64,000 nt of DNA from NCBI GenBank assembly GCA_035236585.1, contig CP141138.1, positions 24,625,437 through 24,689,436 on the forward strand, given 5' to 3'. Within the stretch, counting starts at the first letter, position 1, and every line of letters starts with the position of its first letter. The notes below the pieces were generated by a model. It did no database searches. It was not told the DNA's origin and worked only from the letters and a program-made list of their open reading frames with translations. The translations under genes were made by a program, and so were the position numbers. The DNA is from Warburgia ugandensis. Its lineage: Eukaryota > Streptophyta > Magnoliopsida > Canellales > Canellaceae. Below are positions 10,476 to 22,378 of this stretch, in pieces.

Positions 10476-11998
10476 TTGATTGAATCCACGAATTTTATAA
10501 ATGTTGGTATTTGATGTGAAGTCCCAGTGCTCGTGTCGCATATGGGTTTGTAAAGATTCGGTTTTGGATAATGGGTTGAGTTTGGGGTTCATTGGCATGC
10601 CAAGAAAAGAAGCTTTTGTGTAGATTTTTAAGGAGTATTGGATCTCCGTTTGCCACAGTGGGCTTTGTCTTCTTTGATGGGCTTGAGCTGGGCATCTGAA
10701 AGCATTGGTTTCTGAAGTTTGCTAGAGTTGGTCAATTGGGAATTTTATGATGTTTGTCGAGTTTTCCCTTGAAATTCTAATTTGACAATTATTGAAATGA
10801 AAGAGAGAAAAATAGCACTTAAAGATCTAAAAAATGGGTTCCTTGTTAAATCACAATGTGAAATTCGGTCTATTTAACTCGCGTCGACAAGTCAAGTTGA
10901 AGACTACAAAATTCATGTGTAGGCAGCACTGGATTTCTATCTACAGACTCTATATATTTATTGATCCATTGGCCCCTTCCCATCTTTTTCAAGAGGAAGG
11001 CAAGTTTCCCAATTAGATAACTCAAGTTGCTATTGGGTCGACTTAACTCGGATGAGTTTTCAAATTAACCCATGAGTTTTTAAACTATGCTCATGAGTGT
11101 GTACTCCTAACTGGACTCCATAAAAATAAAACTATAATTATGATTAGAGAGAGTTAAACAATAGATCATATCTTATGGATCCATTCACGCAATGGAAGAA
11201 ACTGCATTCTTGCTGCAATGTCTCATTTTAATTAGTTTAATTCTTAGGGTTGTTGAACATTTTGATGATCCTACTTCTAGTAGACGGTTGCCTCACTAAA
11301 AGGTAACCACTTCAAATGGAAGGATTATATGTGCATGCCCTTTTTCAAAATGGGCACACCAATTCTTGTCACTTTCTTGGATGGTATTGACTCCTATTAT
11401 TGTAGGAGGTATTTTCCTAACCACCATACGAGGCATGTCAAAGCAACTATATATTGAACCCACTTTTTAATGACCCAACTCTTTCATTTGACTGCTCCAA
11501 CTTTAGTTGTTTAATGGGTCTAAAAGCATGTAGATTAGTTTATTCTCACATCTAAAGAAATGTACGCGGAAATGGCTGGTTGGATACCATCATAAACAAC
11601 AATCTAAATTCTACTTCACAATCAAATCAATGAGACATGCTTCTTGACCTACTAGACATCTAAAGTTACAGCAATCAGATGAGTGAGTTTGATCATACAA
11701 AGGTGAGCTTCAACATTTATAGTCTATTGGATGTTCCTTGATATTTGTTTAGTGTTCCCCTTCCTTAAGTTACCTACTACAAAAAGAAACAAAGTCATTA
11801 CATGACATCTTTTAGCATTTTATGTGGCAACTACTTGCTTTCTAATTTTCAAGTTTTTCCTTTCTTCGTTCTCTATTTGGACAAATTCTAAGGCTTGTTT
11901 ATTTTGCAAGAAATAGATAAAAAATAAATTCTATTTGCAATTGATTTCCCTTATTTTGTTTTTCTAGAAAGCCAATTCAATTGGTAAGGAAATGGCTA
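10476..11998. other. Intergenic DNA without recognised genes
   Basis: Short open frames here lack any family resemblance. A stretch near 11030-11110 with GGATGAGTTTTCAAATT and CCATGAGTTTTTAAACTAT resembles, in short words only, the MITE at 53245-53525. Confidence 0.35.
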
Positions 11999-12163
11999 CT
12001 TGTCCCCTGTATTTGACATATCCCTACCCTCTTCATTTTTTATTTTTTATTTCCTTTTTGTATCTTCACAATTGTTTAGCATTCCCAGTTAAGAAATTAA
12101 AAGCAAACCATAAATACCAAAAAAATTCATGGATGAGGTAGGGATATGACAAGTGCAGGGGGT
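11999..12163. repeat. Foldback (inverted repeat), MITE-like
   Basis: Two arms of about 40 bases are inverted copies: 11999-12042, including GACATATCCCTACCCTCTTC, and 12121-12163, including GATGAGGTAGGGATATGAC. The AT-rich loop is about 80 bases. Similarity may extend outward more weakly. No target duplication was confirmed, so the class is not assigned. Confidence 0.6.
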
Positions 12164-12459
12164 GAGAATAACATTTTATTGAAAATTTAGACCTACATGG
12201 AAATAAATTATTATCCCCTTAATTCTCAAGAAAGCTATTTTTATTCCAAGTTCTCTACCAACAACTAAGTGCTATCTAGGAAAGTATTTTTTTATAAAAT
12301 GCATTTCCATGGATAATTTTTGTTAACATTTCATGTTTATGCATAAATTTACCTTAAGTAGACGATTGCAAATCTTTGATTTGAATGCGCCCTTGACTGT
12401 TCCAACAAAAAGGTGCACACCATTGATTTTAACTTGACTATTTATTGCATATGGAATAT

Positions 12460-15400
12460 TCTTCCAATGCAATATCGAGACCATATGGTTTCCTTATTGA
12501 TGAGTTATAGCAACATTCCCGATCATGCAGACATTGGCCATTTTTGCCTGAAGAGTTGAGCTTCATGCTAAGAGAGTGGTTTTCTCTTTTTATTTCAAGT
12601 AGATTAAGAGAAAATGGAGAGGTTACTATACACGTAGGGCCTTTTAGGTAGGGCTTTTTTGTCAGTTTTTGAGAACTATACTCGGCAAAAGGCACATGTA
12701 GATGCATGCACACATCTGTAAAACTACATAACACAAATGTACAAGGTAGACAAGTAGAGAGACATTTGGCAATGAGCATTTGCTCTTCTTTCCTCCATAT
12801 AAATAAATCAAACAAGAAAGTGAGCAAAAACTATTCCTATTTTATCTATACTTTAGATTCTTAAGATGTTCGGTAGCGACTTCCAATGTTTATATGTAAA
12901 AGAAAAAGTAGGACTGAGATGGATCTCTAGATTTAGGATTGGAAGAGAAATTAAAAAGCTATCTTCCTTATTTGGTTTTCTTTATTTCTTCTTTCTTTCT
13001 TTTTTTTGAAATTTACCTTGTTGCTAATTGTGAAATCTAGGCTTTTGAAGGAGACAGAAATTATTTTCTATTCTTGTATATAGGAGTCAAGATTAGATCA
13101 TTAGCTATCAGTTTAAAGATTTAAAAAAAATTCTTATAAAGTCAAAATTTTGGATAGAAGTTTGGGATTTTAGATACTTGAAATAAGGATTCATCCTATG
13201 GTTGTGATTTTTGTCAAAAGATAGGGTTTTAAGATAAAATTTGTTTATTAGGGCAACATTGAGTCAATAAGGCTCACCTATTGATGAGTTATAGCAACAT
13301 TCTAAATCATACAAACATTGACCATTTTTGCCTGAAGAGTTGAGCTTCATGCTAAGGGGAGTGGTTTTCCCTTTTTATTGCAAGTAGATCAAGAAAAAAT
13401 GGAAGGGTTGTTGTACACATAAGGCCTTTTAGGTAAGGGTTTTTGTCAGTTTTTGAGAAGAATACTCCGCAAACGGCACATGTGGATGGATGCACACATT
13501 TGTAAAACTACATAACACAAATGTATGGGGTAGACAAGTAGAGAGACATTTGGCAATGAGCATTTGCTCTTCTTTCCGCCATATAAATAAAACAAATAAG
13601 AAAGTAAGAAAATAAATTTCCTATTATATATATAGTTTAGATTGTTAAGATGTTTAGCAGCGATTTCCAATGTTTATATGTAAAAGATAAAGTAGGACTA
13701 AGATGAATCTCCAGATTTAAGATTGGATGAGAAATTAAAAGGCTATCTTCCTTATTTGGTTTTTTTCTTTTTTCTTTTTAAATTTACTTTGTTGCTTATT
13801 GTGAAATAAAGGCATTTGAAAGAGACAAATAAATTATTTTCTATTCTTGTATATAGAAGTCAATATTAAGGTCTTTGGCTATAAGTTTCAATATCTTAGT
13901 TCTTTTTTTATAAAGTCAAAATTTTGGATGTAATTTTGGTATTTTAGATGCTTGAAATAAGGATTCATACTATGGTTGTGATTTTTGTTAGAAGATATGA
14001 TTTTAAGCTAAAATTTGTTGATTTGGGCAATATCGAGACCATAATTTTTACTTGATGATGAGTTATAACAACATTCCCGGATCATCCAGATATTGGTCAT
14101 TTTTGCCTGAAGAGTTGAGCTTCATGCTAAGGGGAGCAGTTTTATCTTTTTCATTACAAGTAGATTAAGAGAAAATGGGGAGGTTATTGTACACATAGGG
14201 CCTTTTAGGTAAGATTTTTTTGTCAGTTTTTGAGAAATATATCAGGCAAAAGGCATATGTGGATGCATGCATACATTTGTAAAACTACATAACACAAATG
14301 TACTAGGTAGACAAGTAGATAGACATTTTGTGATGAGCATTTGCTCTTCTTTCCTCCATATAAATAAATCAAACAAGAAAGTTAACAAAAAATTTGCCTA
14401 TTTTATCTATGCTTTAGATTCTTAAGATGTTCGCTAGAGACTTCCAATGTTTATATGTACAAGATAAATTAGGACTAAGATAAATCTTCAGATTTAGGAT
14501 TGGAAGAGAAATTGGAAGGATGTCTTCCTTATTTAGTTTTTTTTTTTTTTTTGAAATTTACCTTGTTGCTAATTGTGAAATCTATGCATTTGAAGGAGAC
14601 AGTGAAATTATTTTATATTCTTGTTTATAGAAGTCAAGATTAAGGTCTTTGGCTATGGGTTTCAAGATCTTAATTCTTTTCTTATAAGGTCAAAATTTTG
14701 GAGGGAAGTTTGGGATTTTAAATGCTTCAAATAAGGATTCACCTTATAGTTGTGATTTCGTTTAGAAGACAGGGTTTTCAGCTAAAATTTGTTGCTTAGG
14801 GCAACATCGACAATATGGTTCACCTGTTGATGAGTTATAGCAACATTTTCGATCATACATACAGAAATTGGCCATTTTTTCCTAAAGAGTTAAACTTCAT
14901 GCTAAGGAGGAGTGGATTTCTCTTTTTATTGCAAGCAAATTAAGAAGAAGAAAAAAATGGAGAGGATATTATACAAGTAGGGCCTTTTAGGTAGGGTTTT
15001 TTTGTCAGTTTTTAAGAAGTATACTAGACAAAAGGACATGTAGATGCATGCACACATTTGTAAAACTACATAACACAAATGTATTGGGTAGACAACTAGA
15101 GAGACATTTAGTAATGAGCATTTGTTATTCTTTCCTCCATATATAGAAATCAAACAAGAAATTAAGCAAAAAAAAAAAATTCCTATTTTATCTATACTTT
15201 TAATTCTTAAGATATTCAGTAGCAAATTCCAATGCTTATATGTACAAGATAAAGTAGGACTAAGATGAATCTCCAAATTTAGGATTTAAAGAGAAATTAA
15301 AAGGCTATCTTCCTTATTTGGTCTTCTTTCTTCTTTCTTTTTTTTTTAATTTACCTTGTTGCTAATTGTGAAATCTAGACATTGGAAGGAGGAAAAGAAA

Positions 15401-18400
15401 TTATATATTATTGTATATAGACGTCAAGATTAAGGTCTTTGGTTATGGGTTTTAAGATCTTAATTCTTTTCTTAGAAAGTCAAAATTTTGGATGGAAGTT
15501 TGGGATTTTAGATGTTTGAAATAAGGATTCATCCTATGGTTGTGATTTTTGTTAGAAGATGGGTTTTAAGATAAAATTTGTTGATTAAGGCAAATATGGT
15601 TCATCTGTTGATCAATTACAGCAACGTTCTCGATCATGCAAGCATTGGAAATTTTTGTTTGAAGAGTTGAGCTTCGTGCTAAGGGAGTGGTTTTCTCTTT
15701 TTATTACAAGTAGATTAAGAGCAAATGGAGAGGTTATTGTACACATATGGCCTTTTAGGTAAGGTTTTTTTGTCAAATTTTGAGAAGTATATTAGGCAAA
15801 AGGCATACATGGATGCATGTGTTTGTAAAAGTACATAATACAAATGTATTGGGCAAACAAATAGAAAAACACATGGCAATGAGCATATGCTCCTCTTTCC
15901 TCCATATAAAGAAATCAAAGAAGAAAGTAAGCAAAAAAATTTCCCATTTTATCTATACTTTAAATTCTTAAGATGTTTGATAGTGACTTCCAATGTTTAT
16001 ATGTACAAGATAAAGTAGGACTAAGATAAATCTTCAAATTCAAAATTGAAAGAGAAATTTAAAAGCTATCTTCATTATTTGGTTTTCTTTCCTTGTTTTT
16101 TTTTTTTTAGATGTTAGGGGGAGTGGATTTCTCTTTTTATTGCAAGCAAATTAAGAGAAAATGGAGAGGTTACTATACACGTAGGGCCTTTTAGGTAGGG
16201 TTTTTTTGTCATTTTTTAAGAAGTATACTAGGCAAAAGGCACATGTGGACAGATGCACACATTTGTAAAACTACATAACACAAATGTACTGGGCAGACAA
16301 TTAGAGAAACATTTGGCAATGAGCATTTGCTCTTCCTTCCTCCATATAAATAAATCAAATAAGAAAGTAAGCAAAAAAAATTATATTTTATTTATACTTT
16401 AGATTCTTAAGATGCTCGGTAGCGACTTTCAATGTTTATATGTACAAGATAAAGTAGGATCAAGATGAATCTCAAAATTTAGGATTGGAAGAGAAATTAA
16501 AAGGCTATCTTCCTTATTTGGTTTTCTTTCTTTCTTTTTTCTTTCTTTCTTTTTTTGAAATTTACCTTGTTGCTAATTGTGAAATCTAGGTGTTTGAACG
16601 AGGCAAAGAAATTATTTTTTATTCTTGTATATAGAAGTCAAGATTAAGGTCTTTGGCTATGGATTTCAAGATCTTAATTCTTTTCTTATAAAGTCAAAAT
16701 TTTGGATGGAAGTTTGGGATTTTAGATGCTTGAAATAAAGATTCATCCTATGGTTGTGATTTTTGTTAGAAGATAGGGTTTTAAGCTAAAATGTGTTACT
16801 CAGGGCAACATCGAGACCATATGGTTCACCTGTTGATGAGTTATAACAACATTCCAGATCATTCAAATATTGACCAGTTTTTCCTATAGAGTTGAGCTTC
16901 ATGCTAAGGGTGTGGTTTTTTCTTTTTAATACAAGAAAATTAAGAGAAAATAGAGAAGTTATTGTACACGTAGGGCCTTTTAGGTAAGGTTTTTTTGTTA
17001 ATTTTTGAAAGTATACTAGGCAAAAGGCATATGCAAATGCAGGTACACATTTGTAAAACTACATAGCACAAATGTACTGGGCAAACGATTAGAGAAACAT
17101 TTGGCAATGAGTATTTGCTCCTTTCCTCCATATAAAGAAATCAAACAAGCAACTAGGCAAAAAAATTTCCTATTTCATCTATACTTTAAATTCTTAAGAT
17201 GTTTGGTAGTGACTTCCAATGTTTATATGTCAAGATAAGGTAGCATTAAGATGAATCTTCAAATTTAGTATTGGAAGAGAAATTAAAAGGCTATCTTCGT
17301 TATTTGGTTTTCTTTCATTTTCTTTTCTTTTTCTTGAAATTTACCTAGTTGCTAATTGTGAAATTTAGGCGTGTGAAGGAGACGAAGAAATTATATTATA
17401 TTCTTATATATAGAAGTCAAGATTAAGGTCTTTGGTTATGAGTTTCAAGAGCTTAATTCTTTTCTTATAAAATCAAATTTTTGGATGGATGTTTGGGATT
17501 TTAGATGCTTGAAATAAGGATTCATCCTATGGTTGTGATTTTAGTTAGAAGTTAGGGTTTTAAGCTAAAATTTGTTGATTAGGGAAATATCGAGACCATA
17601 TGATTCACCTGTTGATGAGTTATAACAATGTTCCCGGTCATACAAACATTGGTCATTTTTGGCTGAAGTGTTAAGTTTTATGCTAAGGGAGTGGTTTTCC
17701 TTTTTAGTGCAAACAAATTTAGAGAAAATGGAGAGGTGTACACGTAGGGCCTTTTACGTAAGGTTTTTTTGTTAGTTTTTGAGAAGTATAGTAGGCAAAA
17801 GGCACATGTGGGTGCATGTACGCATTTGTAAAACTACATAACACAAATGTACTAAGCATACAAGTAGAGAGACATTTGGAAATGAGCATTTACTCTTCTT
17901 TCCTCCATAAAAAGAAATCAAATAGGAAAGTCTGCAAAAACATTTACTGCTTGAAATAAGGATTCATCCTATGGTTGTGATTTTTGTTAGAAGATAGGGT
18001 TTTAAACTAAAATTTGTTGATTAAGGTTTGAAAAATAAAGGGCTTTGTCTCATTATATATAGATTTATAAAATAAGAAGAGAATATCTTTGGGAAGGTTG
18101 AGCTTCATGCTAAGCAAAGTGGGTTTCTCTTTTTATGGCAAGTAGAATGAGAGAGAATAGAGAGATTACTATACATACAGGGCCTTTTATGTAAAGTTTT
18201 CTACTAGTTTTTGAAAAGTATAAATGGAAAAAGTATGTGTGGATGCATGCACACATTTCTAAAACTATGTAATACAAATGTTTTGAGTCGACAAGTACAA
18301 GGATATTTTGTCATGAGCAATTGCTCTTCCCTCCTCCATGTAGAGAAATCAAACAAGTAAGCAAATTTTTTTTCCTATGCTTGCTATGATTTGGATTCTT

Positions 18401-19300
18401 AAGAGGTTTGTTAGCAATTTCAAATATTTATATATGTAAGATAAAGAGTTATTAAAATGATTCTCCAAATCAACGATTGGAGAAGAAATTAAAAAGCTAT
18501 CTTCCTTAGTTTTTTTCTTTCAATTTTTTTTTTTTCTTCAATCATCTTGTTGCCAGTTGTAGCGTCTAGGCTTTTGGAGGGACAAAAAAAATCTTTTTTG
18601 TTCTTATACAAATTAATTAGGTCTTTGATTATAGGTTTTGATATCTTAATTAACTTTTTATTAAGTTAAAATTTTGTTTAGAGGTTTGGATTCTATACAT
18701 TTGAGGTAAGGATTCATCTTATGGCTGGGATTATTGTTAGAATATCGGGGTTTTGGCCATAATCTATTGATTAAGGGTTTCAAAATTTTTATTTTGTCAT
18801 TAAAGAGATGAATGAAATAAGAAGAGAATGTGTTTGGGAAGGTTGAGCTTTATGCTAATCAAAGTGGGCTTTCTTTTTATTGTAAGCATATTAAGAGATA
18901 GTGGAAGATTACTATCCATGTAAGGCCTTTTAGGTAAAGTTTTATTCTCATTTTTGAATAGTATACTAGGCAAAAAGCACATGTAGATGCATATACACAT
19001 TTGTAAAACTAAAGAGAGACACTTGGAGAAGAGCATTTGCTCTTCCTCCTCCTTAAAGAGAAATCAAATAAGAAAGTAAGCAAAAAAAATTCCTATTTTG
19101 ATATACTTTGGATATGTAAGATGCTTGGCAACAATATCCAACACCTATATGTGTAAGATAAAGCAGTACTAAGATTAAACACCGTATTTAGGATAGGAAG
19201 AGAAATTAAAAGGCTATATTCCTTTTCTTAGGTTTTCTTTCTATTCTTTTTTATTTTAATTTATCTTGTTGGCAATTGTGGGATCTAGGCTTTTGAAAAA
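12460..19300 (+). repeat. Tandem array of about ten ~780-bp units
   Basis: A long unit is repeated head to tail. The block around TAGGGCCTTTTAGGTA recurs near 12631, 13416, 14192, 14974, 15742, 16178, 16967, 17741, 18173 and 18917. Steps are 744-789 bases except two short ones of 436 and 432. Each full unit carries, in order, a GAGACCATATGGTTCACCTG opening, GATGAGTTATAGCAACATTC, TGAAGAGTTGAGCTTCATGC, the anchor block, ACTACATAACACAAATGTA, GAGCATTTGCTCTTCTTTCC, a T-rich pyrimidine tract, TTGCTAATTGTGAAATCTAG and AAATAAGGATTCATCCTATG. The last two units (18.0-19.3 kb) are the most diverged. Open frames inside the units differ in frame and extent from unit to unit, so I read the array as non-coding satellite-like DNA. 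Its origin is unknown. Confidence 0.9.
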
Positions 19301-21355
19301 GTGATGAAGATCCTAGAAGAAGAATAGATTTTAGTCTGCATAAGAGACTAGGAAAGCTAAGGCAAGGCAACACAAGCTCGTTGAAGTGAACCTCAAGACA
19401 GGAGATGGGATCTAGGTTACTTTCCCACCCTCTATAATGATTTGTTGCCCAAACTGAAAGGAGAGTGTTGGCAAAAGCTAAGAAGGAGAGCACGATGTGG
19501 GATGCCGAGAATCTACCTACAAGTTCAACATGAGCCTACTCATACTTAGGAAGAAGGAAACGACGACCATCCAAAATTCATAGGAGAATGACCATTTGCA
19601 ATATACTATCCCAAAAAAGTGGAGCCTAAGTTCGATAGTGAATCTCTAGGTATTCGTGATATATTTTAGGAAGAGGCCCAACCATCCTCCTAAGCTCCAA
19701 AAGAAGTCAAAATGGCAACCACAACATTGATCGCCTACTGAGGCCTGTCCCCAAGAACTTGTTCCCACAGAAGGAGTCAGGCCAAACCTAGGAATTGTAG
19801 CCATCAACAATGTGATGTGTCTAACCCAACATGTCTTTTTTCATCAAAATATTGTTGAACCAGCTCCAAAGAGGCAACTTAGAGGAAGTCAAGGTACCAT
19901 TAGATCCATCCCAATGGCACTACATTTCTCTAAGCTGAACTAGGGGTGCTGAGCTCAATCTGAGATCATTTGAAACCACATCCTCTAAGGAAGCATGTGA
20001 TCCTAATAATGACCCTTTGGGAATCATAGTGACCGGAGATGATAGCCCACCTCTAAGACTCCCAAAAGTTATGGTCCAAGCAATCCGATGGCTTATAAGT
20101 CTGCTCTAGAATCTAACGACCACAAGGCATTTGACACCAAATTCAAGAATGAGACACATGAAGAATGGGACCCCTCAAAGAAACCACACAAGAGCAGTCC
20201 AAGTCATCTTCAGGATAAGTCATTAGTCTCTTATGCTTACCTATATAATCGAATCATCAGAACCAATATAGAAAGTGGGTGGTTTATTTTAAGATACATT
20301 TCAAGTGGGTACAACAGGCAACGTCAACCAACTAGAAAACTTGGTCGTGCCACTACCAAAGCACAAAGAATTAGAAGCAGGGGAACCTCTATGTGCTACA
20401 AGTAGATGCTTTGCCTTTATTGTGAGTGCACGGCCGAAACCAAAGAATTAGGTATGCTGCTATTGGAACATGGAAAACCAGAGCCCAGTGAAACCATATT
20501 TAGGGACATAGACAGAGGAAAAGAAAGATGAGAAGAAGTCCCAGAAGTGACAAAATGGAATGCCACTTTGGTAGAAGCTTAGGATGTAGTTGTCCTTACA
20601 ACGCTACCATTTAACCATGATAAAATAGGGTCCAGTAAGGTTCTATTTGGAAGCACAATGGGACAAAGAAGAAGGCCAAAACTAGACTAAGAGATACATA
20701 GCAGAATCACCATTTGTTACCAATCAAGGTCTTTTCCCTATCTTAGAAGGACAACCTGCAACGCTGGTAGAGCTGTGTGAAGCCACATCAAAATCTGACA
20801 AAAGGGGACTTCAATGGGATGTCATCAACCTTGAACTTGTAAAGCTGAATGACAAAGGGGATTCACCGGGGGTAAAACCCAAAAAGTGATTGTAAAATTC
20901 TTCATATCTACAATTTTATGCATTTCTTAATGCCACGGAATTAGCCATTGTTGCCCACCTTATAAGATGAGAGGTTTAGCATTGTCAAGGCTTGAAAATT
21001 CTCCCCACAACCAATCTCTCTGATTCACTTAATTTCTTGAGAAGGTGGCTAAGTATGCCATATAAGGTAATAAGAGGCTAAAAGGTTAAAGTAGTGCAGC
21101 GGCAATTTACCCCGACGTACTCATTATGTAACAAAACCCTTGTGATGATTAGATGTTGCCCACTTCTGCTGAGATTGTATGTTGTTATTTGGTCATTTTT
21201 CTTTCATGAATGTAAAAGAGGCATGCAAAGGTGTGTCCTGCTCACCTCTAATAAATGACTAAGCAACCCCATTCCATTTTCCTCTATCCCTAGTTAAAAT
21301 TTTAAATTTATAAAAATGGACTGGAAATAAAATCTTAAATAAACAGAACTCATTT
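19301..21355. other. Degenerate DNA after the tandem array
   Basis: Less AT-rich than the array, with several purine-rich, codon-like stretches but no frame longer than about 105 codons and no recognised domain. It could be the remains of a retroelement internal region. This is only a guess from texture. Confidence 0.25.
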
Positions 21356-21475
21356 CATAACTGAGGAGTCATACAACGCACAAACCAAGGATTTAAGGGT
21401 GAAATGATCTTCCCATTTCTGCTGAAAATCTGGTAGAGTGTCTTTTATATTTCGGATATCTGCATTTAATGCATG
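21356..21475. repeat. Fragment of an LTR-element family shared with 63420-63535
   Basis: GAGTCATACAACGCACAAAC, GGATTTAAGGGTGAAATGA, CTGCTGAAAATCTGG and the following CTTTTATATTTCGGA match, with differences, the same ordered words at 63427-63525. I associate this sequence with long LTR regions of plant chromovirus Gypsy elements, from memory. It is a fossil scrap without visible ends. Confidence 0.5.
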
Positions 21476-22220
21476 TCATACGACAAGTACACAGTAAAGA
21501 ATAATCAGGTTAATTGCCTGCTGAACTAGTAAGTCTGCAGTGTTGGTATTCTTTTAGAAAGTACTTGAATGGGGACCTAAGACATAAATTGGACAAAAAT
21601 TGCTTCCGAGGCATGCGCCATGGACCAACAAAAGTGCACTTCGCTAATTGAATTAAGCACTAATATTGACCTCTAACCCACTAGGGAACCTAATGTGCCC
21701 AGTCCACAAAACCCCCATCTATGGCTAAACAATCGAACCACAAAACATAATAGTCCAGGTGGGCTGCATGCTGCCCCAAGGCCATGAACAACACACCTAC
21801 ACATTTTGAGCTTGAAATACCGACCATTTTCACCATTGCCTTCCTAGTTGAAGTTTACATGGATCGTATGGTTAAAGGCAGATCCTTAGAAATGAAAGTT
21901 TTGAACCATTGTAGGCCCAATGAAATGGATGAATTTGATCATCAGACTATCACCATCTGCTGATGATCAGTATTGAACTTCTGTGGGGTCAAACGTGCTC
22001 TTTCTTTATCAGGCAAATGATGGAATCTATTTCGAAAGAATTACAGTTGTATGGGTTCAAAGACATTGCTTAGAAAGTTGTCCTCTTCGATCATTTGGAC
22101 CACTTCTACAGTGCAAATATGAATGGTTAGGATCAAGCACACATGCTGTGTTGGCTGGTACTGTCAGTTGTTATCTTATTTTGAGGGAAAAGATTAAAGC
22201 GTAAATTTGACATTGTTGTA

Positions 22221-22378
22221 GGGTAGCCCTGGTGCACGCAGGTCCTGCATATACAGGGTCCGGAGAAGGGGCAGACTACAAGTGTCAATAGCATGCAGCT
22301 TTACGTTGCTTTTTGCAATCTTGAACCTTTGACTTTAAGGTCACACGATAACAACTCTACCGTTGTGCCAAGACTCCC
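22221..22378 (+). mobile_element. Au-type SINE, near full length
   Basis: Begins GGGTAGCCCTGGTGCACGCA and continues GGGTCCGGAGAAGGGGCAGA, TTTTTGCAATCTTGAACCTT and AAGGTCACACGATAACAACT. It retains the tRNA-like end GTTGTGCCAAGACTCCC that other copies here have lost. An internal stretch of the usual GCAAGAGGCTGTTTCC segment is missing. Confidence 0.85.

Noticed and set aside
12438-19036. Minus-strand open frames of 63-129 codons in many array units, some sharing KRPYVYNN-like phrases
   Set aside because: The frame and the extent differ between units and small length changes break them. Shared residues follow from shared DNA, so I do not treat them as a conserved protein.
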